The notes under the pieces: generated by a model
The model's input: the letters and a program-made list of their open reading frames with translations, nothing else
What the model was told of the DNA's origin: nothing
Databases searched by the model: none
Assembly (NCBI RefSeq): GCF_964275005.1
Contig: NC_092696.1
Coordinates: 30,837,006 to 30,901,005 of the forward strand
DNA length: 64,000 nucleotides
Direction of reading: 5' to 3'
Source of the DNA: Diadema setosum
Taxonomy: Eukaryota > Echinodermata > Echinoidea > Diadematoida > Diadematidae
Program-made: the position numbers and the translations under genes
Part shown: positions 1-11,622 of the stretch, piece by piece
Layout: each line of letters begins with the position of its first letter
How positions within the stretch are numbered: position 1 is the stretch's first letter

Positions 1-889
1 CCCGGGGGGGGGGGGGATGGGGGGATATATCCCCCCTGAAATGGAGGAGGGGGGGGGGGATGGCCTGTACAATCATCCCCCCCCCCCTGAATTTTGAAGA
101 AAAAAAATGGAGGAAGCAGAAATGTGATTGTATCAATTTTGGCATATTGCATGACGTTTGTACGCCGGCCTTCAGACAGGTAACAGAGCTGAACAGTATT
201 CTATCTTGTAGGAAATCGAATGCATAATTTTCTCAAGCGCTCGCTCGCTTCGCTCGCTCGCGGACATGGACATACACTGTAAGGTATGGCTCAGACGTTG
301 ACAACGTCAAATAGTGTAGGCCTACATGTAAACATGCTAAGACGAGAGTAACTTGGGACCATCTGCAAAATATGTACGAAAACAAACAAACAATCAATAA
401 CAAAACTATATTGCCATAATTGAACCCCCTCCATTTCCTGAATCATTCATGAGGAACGACAGTGACTGATAATTCAGTCAAGATACATCTATGGGTATAC
501 ACAGGGAAGATCAGGGGCGTCGAAAATATCTCGGGGGGGGGGGGGGGGGCAAAGGGCATTTGCCCCGCCCCTACAAAAGTGTTTAGGCAGGCAAATCATT
601 TATCCCCCAAGCAATTTCCGAGATGAGGACAAATGTCGAACTTTCTTAATGGAATTATTGTCGAAATACCGCCAGAACTATGCACCAAATCGTTGAATTG
701 CAATCATAAACATGCAAAAGCTCCGCTATACTGGATCCCTTTCGATAAGTACACTGTTGAGATTGACGTATATTTCCCTAATTTGTCAAAGAGTGTGCAG
801 CATATCTTTCACTTAACAAAAGCTCCCTCATATGCAGAGGCGTCGATGGGGGGGGGGGGGGATGGTTCCCCCATAAAAGTGGGACAAAC
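1..889. other. Repeat-rich flank without a supported gene
   Basis: Long G and C homopolymer runs (1-90, 530-550, 847-860) alternate with unique-looking AT-rich DNA. A copy of the CpG palindrome that marks the downstream satellite sits alone near 236-263. The G-run segments at 530-560 and 837-870 resemble each other and look like ends of degenerate repeats. A 92-codon open frame at 633-911 runs into the second G-run and has no recognisable domain, so I do not call it a gene. Confidence 0.5.
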
Positions 890-3455
890 CAAATCGCAAA
901 AATATAGCTAAAAACGGCAGTTTTGGGGGTGTAAAATGTCAAAAGTTTAAAGCTCGCTCGCTCCGCTCGCTCGCATTTAAGCGCTAAGCCATTCCCCTGA
1001 TGTTGCTACCAGTGATTGACAGCAGTTGCGCCCGGTGCGCCCCCCCCCCCCTAATCTCCAAAGCGAAAAATATAGCTACAAATTGCAGTTTGGGGGACTG
1101 TAAGATGTCAAAATTTTTCAAGCTCGCTCGCTTCGCACACTCGCATTTAATCATTATGCCATTCTCATGATGTTGCTGCCATAAATGCCAGCAGTTTTCG
1201 CCCGGTGCTTCCCCTTAATTTCCAAAGCTAAAAATAAAGCTACAAACGGCAGTTTTGGGACTGTAATAAGTCGAAATTTTGAAGCTCGCTCGCTCCGCTC
1301 GCTCGGATTTAATCATTATGCCATTCTCCTGATGTTGCTGCCAGTAATTGCCAGCAGTTTTCGCCCGGTGTGCCTCCCCTTAATTTCCAAAGCGAAAAAG
1401 TACAGCTACAAACGACATTTTCTGGGATTGCAAAATGTCAAAATTTTAAGGCTCGCTTGCTCCGCTCGCTCGCATTTAATCGCTATGGCATTCTCCTGAT
1501 GTTGCTGCCAGTGATTGACAGCAGTGTTGTGCCCGGTGCGTCCACTTTAATTTCCAAAGCGAAAAATATAGCTACAAATAGCAGTTTTGGGGACTGTAAG
1601 ATGTCAACATTTTCAAGCTCGCTCGCTTCGCACACTCGCATTTAATCGTTATGCCATTCTCATGATGTTGCTGCCAGTAATTGCCAGCAGTTTTCGCCCG
1701 GTGCTCACCCCTTAATCTCCACAGCGAAAAACATAGCTACAAACGGCAGTTTTGGGACTGTAAGATGTCAAAATTTTGAAGCTCGCTTCACTCACTCGCA
1801 TTTAATCATTATGCCATTCTCCTGATGTTGCTGCCAGTTATTGCGAGCAGTTTTCGCCCGGTGCTCCCCCCCCCCTTAATTTCCAAAGCGAAAAATATAG
1901 CTACAAACGGCAGTTTTGGGACTGTAAAATGTCAAATTTTTCAATAAGTCAAAGTTTTGAAGCTCGCTCGCTTCGCTCGCTCGCATTTAATCATTATGCC
2001 ATTCTCCTGAAGTTGCTGCCAGTTATTGCCAGCAGTTTTCGCCCGGTGCTCCCCCTTAATTTCCAAAGCGAAAAATATAGCTACAAACGGCAGTTTTGGG
2101 ACTGTAATAAGTCCAAATTTTGAAGCTCGCTCGCTTCGCTCGCTCGCATTTAATCATTATGCCATTCTCCTGATGTTGCTGCCAGTAATTGCCAGCAGTT
2201 TTCGCCCGGTGCTCCCCCTTAATTTCCAAAGCGAAAAAATGCAGCAACAAACGACAGTTTGGGGGACTGTAAAATGTCAACATTTTCAAGCTCACTCACT
2301 TCGCTCGCTCGCATTTAATCGTTATGCCATTCTCCTGATGTTGCTGCCAGTACGAACTGCCAGCAGTTGCGCCCTGTACGCCCCCTTAATTTCCAAAGCG
2401 AAAAAATACAGCAAAAAAAACCGGCAGTTTTTTTTTACTGTAAAAAGCCAAAATTTTCAAGCTCGCTCGCTTCGCTCGCTCGCATTTTATTGTTATGCCA
2501 TTCTCTTGATGTTGCTGTCAGTAATTGCCAGCAGTTTCACCCGGTGCCCCCCTTAATTTCCAAAGCTAAAAATAAAGCTACAAACGGCAGTTTTGGGACT
2601 GTAATAAGTCAAAATTTTGAAGCTCGCTCGCTCCGCTCACTCGCTCAATCATTATGCCATTCTCCTGATGTTGCTGCCAGTAATTGCCAGCAGTTTTCGC
2701 CCGGTGTGCCTCCCCTTAATTTCCAAAGCGAAAAAATGCAGCTACAAACGACATTTTCTGGGATTGCAAAATGTCAAAATTTTAAGGCTCGCTTGCTCCG
2801 CTCGCTCGCATTTAATCGCTATGGCATTCTCCTGATGTTGCTGCCAGTTATTGACAGCAGTTGGGCCCGGTGCGTCCCCTTTAATTTCCAAAGCGAAAAA
2901 TATAACTACAAATGGCAGTTTTGGGGACTGTAAGATGTCAAAATTTTCAAGCTCGCTCGCTTCGCACACTCGCATTTAATCATTATGCCATTCTCATGAT
3001 GTTGCTGCCAGTAATTGCCACCAGTTTTCGCCCGGTGCTCCCCCTTAATTTCCAAAGCTAAAAATAAAGCTACAAACGACAGTTTTGGGACTGTAAAATG
3101 TCAAGGTTTTCAAGCTCACTCGCTTCGCTCGCTCGCATTAATCGTTATGCCATTCTCCTGATGTTGCTGCCAGTACGTGCCAGCAGTTGCGCTCTGTGCG
3201 CCCCCCTTAATTTCCAAAGCGAAAAAATACAGCCCAAAATGGCAGCTTTTTTACTGTAAAATGTCAAAATTTTCAAGCTCGCTCGCTTCGCTCGCTCGCA
3301 TTTAATTGTTATGCCATTCTTTTGATGTTGCTGTCAGTAATTGCCGGCAGTTTCACCCGGTGCCCCCCCCCTTAATTTCCAAAGCGGACAAAATACAGTC
3401 ACAAACTGCAGTTTTGGGACTGTAAAATGTTAAATTTTTCAAGCTCGCTTGTAAC
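890..3455. repeat. Tandem satellite, about 163-bp unit, about 16 copies
   Basis: The phrase AATTTCCAAAGCGAAAAA recurs at about 1216, 1381, 1549, 1890, 2058, 2221, 2388, 2556, 2719, 2882, 3048, 3208 and 3373, giving a period of about 163-168 bp. Each unit also contains a GCTCGCTCGC-TTCG-type palindrome, the block ATTATGCCATTCTCCTGATG, and a C-run of variable length. Units differ by scattered substitutions and some form higher-order pairs (the unit at about 1216 resembles that at about 2556). Open frames through the array are by-products of the repeat and not genes. Confidence 0.92.
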
Positions 3456-3819
3456 AGTTTGTCAGAAATATATCACTCTCCTCCCACTTTATATTTCATG
3501 CAAAAGAGTGAGACATCCGATCCCTGTAAAGTGTGTGTGTGTGTGTGTGGGGGGGGGGAGGGGGGGGGGGGTTACCAAGCTTCTCTCACCCCCCGTCCCC
3601 CTCAAGGCTGCGCCGGTTCGGTTATGGGCTTGTAATCGTGGTGATGGTGACTCTCGCCGATCATCCCCCCCACTCCTCAGTATGGATTTACGCATCAGTA
3701 TAAGATCAGGCAATTAATATGATGGCTCCATTTCAGGGAAAAAGGTTTTCTCTGTTGGAGTATACACTGTTTCGATTCCTTGCCATGCCATACCAGGTAG
3801 TGGCAGTATGGATGTTGCG

Positions 3820-4162
3820 ACACAAATTGTCGTCTCAGCACAAATAAACAGACCACTGTTACCCCCTGAAACAGGCGACAAACTATACAGTGCATGGAGC
3901 TGACGGCACTAATTGCCGTCCCATCACAAATTGTCGGCCGGTGACAATTTGTGCTGAGGGCTGACTGCACAAATTGTCGCTTGCCCTTGAAGCACAATTT
4001 TGGGGGTAATATTATTCTTAACATATTCATCGAAATACCAACACATAACTGACAAGCCTCCATGTAAACAAGCCATGTACTATGAGTAAAAAGTCACGGT
4101 GAGGTTTCAAGGAAGTGTGTATATGGCATGTACGCTCGCACATGATAATTGAGTGTCCGTAT

Positions 4163-4203
<41 letters not shown>

Positions 4204-4625
4204 GGTGTGTGTGTGTATGTGTTATTGCATAATTATGATAAAATGCTCACTTATACACACAAACAAACCACTACCACTATACAACCACCACACATGCACA
4301 CAGTGTTTCCACATATTGTATTATCAAACTCCACACACACACACACACACACACATACACACACGCAAGTCACATAATACGCACCTCCAAATCATACACA
4401 ACACATATCATGCAGCCCCCACCCCACGCGAGCATAACACCCCCGTCCGGAGCAACCACCCCAACCACACAATTCATAGTGCATGGCCGACGATAATTTG
4501 TGCAGCTACGTTTCATTTTGCCCGCACGAATTGTCGCTATAGATGTCAACAATTGGGAACTGCACAAGCAGCATATTTTTTCGCCAGACGACAAAATTAT
4601 GCAGGGGTGACAATTTGTGCCGCCA
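3820..4625. repeat. Inverted-repeat element built of CACAAATTGTCG motifs
   Basis: The 12-mer CACAAATTGTCG appears near 3822, 3926 and 3970, and its reverse complement or near matches near 3940, 4490 and 4609. The left edge (GCGACACAAATTGTC) and right edge (GACAATTTGTGCCGCC) are inverted relative to each other, as in a non-autonomous DNA transposon. The middle holds (GT)n at 4160-4220 and (CA)n at 4333-4365. No coding sequence is seen. Exact ends are uncertain. Confidence 0.5.
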
Positions 4626-4639
4626 ACTCCTGTACGGAC

Positions 4640-6334
4640 TGTATCTGCTTTAAAAACAATAACTGCTACAGAACCAAAATTTTGGAAGGATTTTTTGATA
4701 GAGAAGTCATCCAATCTCAGTCTTTTAATTCATTTAAGAATAAACTTAAACTATTTTTTTCTTTTCTGCATTCATATTAATAGCGTTTCTTCAATTCTCC
4801 TCGACATTCTCTGTCCATACTTTGTATTACTGTCATTATCGATTATGTAACATGTGCCTCGCTCGCGAGTTCTTATTATCTCCAAGACCTTCTCTGTACA
4901 TATTTTGTATTTCTGCTTTTGTACGCTGTATTTGACTTGTACCTTGCTCTGGTGATCACACAACTCTCAAGAAGTCTTATGCCGCGGACATTGTTTTCTT
5001 TTCCTTTTCTTTTCTTTTTAATTCTTCGACGTTTATATTTCCCCCCCCCCCCATTCACAGATTGTCATTCCTTTCAATTGTGAATATCAAGTAAGAATTA
5101 ATCTCACATCCGCGCCTGGAAATCTACACCCTACCAGCAATGCTTCTATGTAGATTCCTCATATTTCACATGTTAAATTGGCCTAAATAGACAAACTAAA
5201 GCAAGCCATACCAATTTTGATTTCTGACAATGATATTTTCTTTAAGATTGTAGCAGCGCGAAATCTGCGTTGGAACTGCACCAAAAAAAAAAAAAAAAAA
5301 AAAAGGAAGGGGATTGCATTTGATTAAAGTATGTAAAAGAAAAAAATGCAGGCATGGATGTTCTATATCACACAAGTACTAAAAGAAAAATAAAGATACT
5401 ACAAATACGTTGATTTTATCTTTCCTCCTGGGAACATACTGATGTAGCCGTGTCAGCAGGATATTTTGTACTTTCCACGGTTGACTGTTGGATTATCCCA
5501 GGTTATACAGGCATTTGATGCCAATGGGACAACATGCACATCCATTGATACAAAGGAATAGGTCTTTGATATGTCATGGCAACGCTAATGTGACGCCGCA
5601 CTTGAATTCCATTATGAAAATTGCTCTTACAGGGGCTGAGGCTTTAGTGAAGATGAGTTGGAAAGTACGTAAATTGCTTAAAGTACGTGAAAAGAAAATA
5701 GTGGAGGGGGAAGAAGAAGGAGGAGGAGAAGAAGAAGAAAATGAAAAAAAAAAGATGGAGGAGGAGGAGGAGAAGAAGAAGACGAAAAAAAAAAATAGCA
5801 GAATTCCGCTCGGCTGACGATATTCAAATCGGTACCAACACTATGGTTACATCATGAACCACTGACGAAGATATTTGGACACACAACACCGAGTGATTTC
5901 AAGTTCAGGATTTTTGCTGCCGCCAGGGTTGATAATTATGACACTAATACATAGCACTGGCACCGAAATTTTAATCAGCAAATAACAACGATGTTAAAAA
6001 AAAGTGTTCTGATAAGTTTTGTTTAGAAGATAATGTGCGTTCTCACAAAGGCTGTGAAAGAGGGGACTTTGAACAGTGTGCCTGCAATAAATTAACTAGT
6101 TTAAATCATTTTGACGATTATGTTATAAAAATGAAAGCATGACATAATTGAAAACCTGCAAGTGATATCATTACTCGAGGTCTCATAAAATGTAATATCA
6201 TGATCCCTGTAATACGGTGTTACGACGTTGATTGTCTTAGATTCATTTGGTTTATTTTTTTTTTACTGAAATCATACGAGGAAAAGAAAAAATGCGCAGA
6301 CACAGAATTTATTATCATATGAACGCTCATGATT

Positions 6335-6370
<36 letters not shown>

Positions 6371-6620
6371 TGTTGTATGTTTTCACGCAAGCCCGAAGAT
6401 CATTATTCAATTAAGTGTTTATCATTTGTGTGTAAAGGTATGCTAAAAGAAAAACGTATCCAGAAGTATATGTAACTCACTTCTGAAATAATGTTGATCT
6501 GGAATCAAATAATTATGATGAAAACATGTTTGCAGCTAAATCTGCCTAGATAGGCAATACGCTCTGACTTTATCTATAAAAAATATGTCGTGTAAGTATA
6601 CAGTGTAGAGGTGTCCAAGC
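4640..6620. other. No gene recognised
   Basis: AT-rich DNA with a poly-A run at 5283-5304, a GAA/GGA purine tract at 5700-5800 and (TG)n at 6337-6368. A 109-codon frame at 5488-5817 ends in the purine tract and shows no domain. I see no splice-bounded coding exon. Confidence 0.5.
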
Positions 6621-6627
6621 AATTGAT

Positions 6628-8937
6628 AGGAAAGAATACACAGGGGCGGTGTTTGTCGATTTAAAAAAAGCCTTTGATACCGTAGACTGGGATATTCTTC
6701 TTGAAAAGTTTAGAAACATTGGGATTAGCGGTAAAGCATTGCTATGGATGGAAAGCTATTTAACGGGTAGAGTCTGTAGAACACTTGTCAACTCTGAACT
6801 TTCTAACGAATCGAGTATTACGTGCGGAGTCCCGCAAGGCTCACTACTAGGGCCTTTGTTTTTTTATCATCTATATAAATGATTTAGTAGACTGTGTTAA
6901 ATCATGCCAGGTCCAGTTGTACGCCGATGACACTGTACTTTATTTTTCACACTCATCGACCAAAAAGATTGAGGCTGCTCTTAATTCAGATCTTGAGAAT
7001 GTAAACAACTGGATGAACAGAAACAAACTAACTGTCAATTGTAAGAAAACAGAGTGCATGCTGATTGGGAGCAAACACATGCTAGATAAACAAAATGTTT
7101 TAAATGTAGCCTTAAATGAATCCCCATTAAACCAAATACGGAAATTTAAGTACTTAGGTTTGATTTGTGATGAAACTCTGAGCTGGAATCACCACATTGA
7201 AACTCTACTTCAGAAAGCTGGTAAAATGGTAGGATTTCTTGGACGATTGAGACGTTCGTTGAATGAGTCGCTGGTGAACTCAGTATATAAAGCCCTTATT
7301 TTACCATATTTTGACTATGGCGACATAATTTATGGCTCAGCCTATAATAAATATGTTGACAAACTTCAAAAATTACAAAATAGAGCGGCCCGTATTATAC
7401 TCAGAGTAAAGCCTGAAACATCTGTATCTACTGCCGAAATGCATAATGCACTGGGCTGGAAATTCCTCGAAAAGAGAAGACAACATCATACTGTTATATT
7501 CATGTACAAGGTTATGCACGGACTAACTCCCTCGTATTTACGTAGTGAATTCGACTTTGCTCCCCAACACTACTCTTCCCGACTAGGTGAAAAACTGCTT
7601 TTACCAAAACCAAGAACAGAATCCCTAAAGAAGTCTTTCAAATATCGAGGTGCGAAGGCGTACAACGCCTTACCTTCTAATATAAAATCTTCTACTACAA
7701 TTGATGTTTTCAAATCCAAAATAACATTAAATCTGTAAGAGTTGAATTTAAATTTGTTCATATGTTTGTTTGTTTGTTTGTTTGTTATTATCCTTTCAGC
7801 CCAAGAGGTAAAATGTTCAAACTATTCAAATACGGTGCAAATCTTCACCTTAACCACTTCATATTTCCTATTAGCTAATAATTATTGTAATACAACCCTC
7901 GCATTTGATTTTCTAATTGCGTTTTTTTTTTCAGATTTATGTTATACTTGTTATTCAAGTTTCAGTCAACTGTTTTCTTGAAGTTATCTTTAGATTTCGA
8001 TGTGTTCTACTGTTGTTATATATATTTCTTACTTTTTATTCAAATCTTACTCAATTGTCTTTCATTAAGTATATATATATGATATAATCTGTTTTGGTGT
8101 TATATTATCTGAACTTGTTTCTTTTCATCGTAATGTTGCGATTGCATGCCCAGTATTAATTTTCAATTGTTTTATCTATTCTTGGATTTGCTTTTGAAAT
8201 GTTGTCATTTACCTATATGATTTTAACCTCATGTGAATAAGTATATACATTGTATGCAATCCGTATCAGATAATAATATCTTATTATTTTCGTTTTTTTC
8301 TAACAACTCATGACATATGAAATTTTGAATCAGCTTTTCAACTTATTCCATATTTCAAAATATTTCTTAAAACTTTTTACAAATTGTATTTGTTTTTATC
8401 AATTGAATTATTATTCTTTGATTTTGATACAATCATTATATACCTCACCTTTAGTTTTCCGTAATTGACATATCACTTGCCACGAATTTTACTCTTCTTA
8501 AATTGTCATAGATTCATCTAAGTATTTAACACAAGTCCCAAGTTATTTTTTTTTGTTTCGTTACTACGTATTTTTTATCTAAATTTATCATAATAAATAT
8601 TCTACAACAATTTTTTTTTCTTTCACTGCATAGATATGTTTGAGGATTTTATTTTCAAACACTCCATTTTATATCTAAACATATTCTGATTTGGTCATTG
8701 TTATATCTAATTCCCTTTAAGATTTTTCTGTTATCGGTTGTTCTTTTTTCTCTCTCCCATTTTACTGTATGTGTTTCCACCTGCATGTCTGTATAATTTG
8801 TTTTGTACGTGTTCATAATATTGTACTCATTGTATGTGGACCCCATGGAAGAACAGCGTTGCCATGTTGGCAACGCTGAATATGGGCAATCCACCCGTTT
8901 TTATTTTTATACGGAAATAAATACCATACCATACCAC
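6628..8937 (+). mobile_element. 5'-truncated LINE (CR1/L2-like), RT plus 3' UTR
   Basis: Remnant of a non-LTR retrotransposon reverse transcriptase, the enzyme that copies the element RNA into a nicked target. The frame at 6649-6882 has the RT palm motif VDLKKAFDTVDWDILLEKF and the segment CGVPQGSLLGPLFF. The frame at 6917-7738 starts next to the catalytic YADDT and runs to the element's C-terminus, with the fingerprint LQKLQNRAARIIL typical of CR1/L2-group LINEs. The two frames are offset by one base within a T-run near 6860-6870, so this copy is dead. About 1.2 kb of AT-rich 3' UTR follows, ending in a hairpin (GTTGCCATGTTGGCAAC, near 8855) and a short ATACC repeat at 8920-8937. The endonuclease and 5' part are missing, the usual result of incomplete reverse transcription. 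Clade assignment is tentative. Confidence 0.85.
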
Positions 8938-8939
8938 AA

Positions 8940-9450
8940 GCAGAAACTGTCTGAATTGATACTAAACTAACGTTCATGATTTGGCGTTTGCATTAATATA
9001 GCATAATGTTAACATATATGATAATATGTATAATCATGTGTAATGATATGTATCATAAGCAGCATGGACTTTGTACACGACTAAGTGTTTGAAGAGAATC
9101 ACACATCATAAACTTTGTTCTGTCAAATTTGAACATTTGAAAATGTGAAATTTGACCTTTTACATAAAATGATAATGTCCACCCAATAGAACAGAGGATG
9201 CTCTAAAAAGACACATGAATGATGTATAAGACGTAATATAGAATTCACAGCTTTGTTCTTGTTTTCATGAAGCACTAATGTCAGTCCTAACTGCCTTAGG
9301 AAATATAATGATGATAATGAAATTATGTGATCAGGCAAATATGTTAGGGGAAAAAATCCTAACTTCTATTTGATTTCTTGCCATGCCATATCAGGTTACT
9401 GGCCGATATGATTATCGAAATATTTGTATGATATTATCCTTGTGTGCTTT

Positions 9451-9489
<39 letters not shown>

Positions 9490-11585
9490 CGTGCAGCTCA
9501 GTCAAATTTTGATTATTCATTTAATTCTTTGTCTACATCCTGCCAGGACAGGAGGGGATTCGGACCTCCTACATAACTTCGAATTAGTTTGTTATCATCA
9601 TTATTTTCGGACTTGAATGATCAATACAGCAGCATTCTCGATTCGTATGATAATAAATTTCGTCATTACAAAGCTACCCATTCTTAACAACACTATACAA
9701 TTAAAAAGAAGCCTGGCTTTCTTCTCTCTCTCTCTCTCTCTTGTGATGAGAATGAACAGTTAAACGAAACGAACAAACACTCACACACAGATATTAAGAA
9801 AGTATGAGAGGTATAATTACATTAAGTTATTGATGCACCCAACATTGCCTTTCATGGGATAGTATACAGTCCTGTACCTGGCCAAGAGGTGCATACAGTA
9901 GTAAGGGCAAACGAATTTTCTGTTGTGCATTGACACATGACTCTTTTGAATGAAAAAAAAAAAAACAGCACACAAGTTGTGTTGTTTGTTTGGTTTATTC
10001 CTGGGTTTTTTTTTTTTCGTGATTAAAAAAGAAGACACAATAGAAAATAGAAATCATCGTTTTCAATGTATCTCTTTTTTGTTTTTTGCGTACCGTAATC
10101 CAAGCAAACAGTGTTAATGCTAGCTTTATGTTCAAAAGACTTAATTTGTGTTTATTTTCATATCTCTTGGGTATGTATGTCTGTGTATGTGTGTGTGTGT
10201 GCGTGTGTGTGTGTTGATGTCTGAATGCGAAACACGAATTACTGGATAGAGAGAGGTAAAGATCAACGCTTTACCCTTTTAAGGACAATGTTGTGCATTT
10301 TTATCACATCATCTATCTTGCATTTTGTTTGTTTTATTAATTTGCAATCTGTACATGATGGTAGGATAGCCCATTTATCTGCATTATAATTTGAGTATGA
10401 TAATGTTCTTTTATACAGTCTGGTTGAGTACTTGGGGTGGATCACTTCACCAGTGTATGCACTCTGCTCTTTGCAATGTATTGAAGCTGGATCTTTTACG
10501 TGCATGCATGACGTGTGATTGTCTCAAATACAAGACCTCCATTTTATTTCCTATCAGAGGGACGGAGATTTCTTCTTACTAAGAAGGACATGAAACACAC
10601 GTCATTACTCAGAAAGACTCAAAGGGAGTTAAGCGCGAGCTCCACGAGTTCTTTGATTGGAAGCTGTAGAGAGATACACTATGACTACTTACTGAGCCAC
10701 CTTGCCTTATTACTGATTTGGCGCATAATGATTGGTTAGAAGGATTTGAATACGACCAACAAGAACAAAGGTTCTCAGCAGCCTCTTGGGGCATTGGGTT
10801 TGATATAGATACAAATTAAGTTAATTGACATGTGCCGTTTCTCCACTTTTTCCTATGATAGTTATACTATGATATAATCAATACGCCATACGATGCATTC
10901 TCTATTCTGATTGTTCATGTGTGGTCACTAATTTTCCCCCACTTCCTTCAGTAAGGATAATACAGCTTTCCCCGACTGAATTCTGCTCAGGCTTCACCAG
11001 ACTCACGGCTGGCATTGATTCGCCGAAGATGGGGTATTACCAGCCTTACATATTGGCATAATAGTCTTGGCATAGTTGAAAAACCACCTCTGTGGAAAAA
11101 ATTGTATCATACCCACTGTTATTTTAACCATATTGTCTCGAATCTGCCGATATCAATTTCTTTACAACATTACGGCATCAATTTTACTAATTTTTAAACA
11201 TCCATGCATGTGATACGAGTTCTGTAAGATTCAATTTCATTCAGTGGAAACTTATTCAAATTTTTCGACAAAACCAAAATTTATATCATAAGCGGCAAAT
11301 TAATAAAGAAACTTTGTAAAACAATGGCGCGAAATAATGATACATCATTGACATAACAAAACATTGTAATAAATCACCCAGGAGAACCGATACGTACACC
11401 TGTCTGAAAAATGGATGGACCTACTGAACAGACAGCCCTTGCCATAATGCTAGCCCTTCTGAATAAGTAAGTCAATATTAAATATACTTTGGTTTCGGAA
11501 GCCCAATTCAGAGAAAAAAATGTATGTAAACATAAAAAAAAAAATGTAAATAGGACTATAAGAGACAACATTGGCATACAAAGGC

Positions 11586-11622
<37 letters not shown>

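Noticed and set aside
1185-2975. Several overlapping 64-188-codon frames on both strands
   Set aside because: They follow the satellite unit period and repeat the same peptide; they are by-products of the tandem array.
4115-4780. 221-codon frame
   Set aside because: Runs through (GT)n and (CA)n microsatellites and an inverted-repeat element; Val/Cys and Thr/His repeats only.
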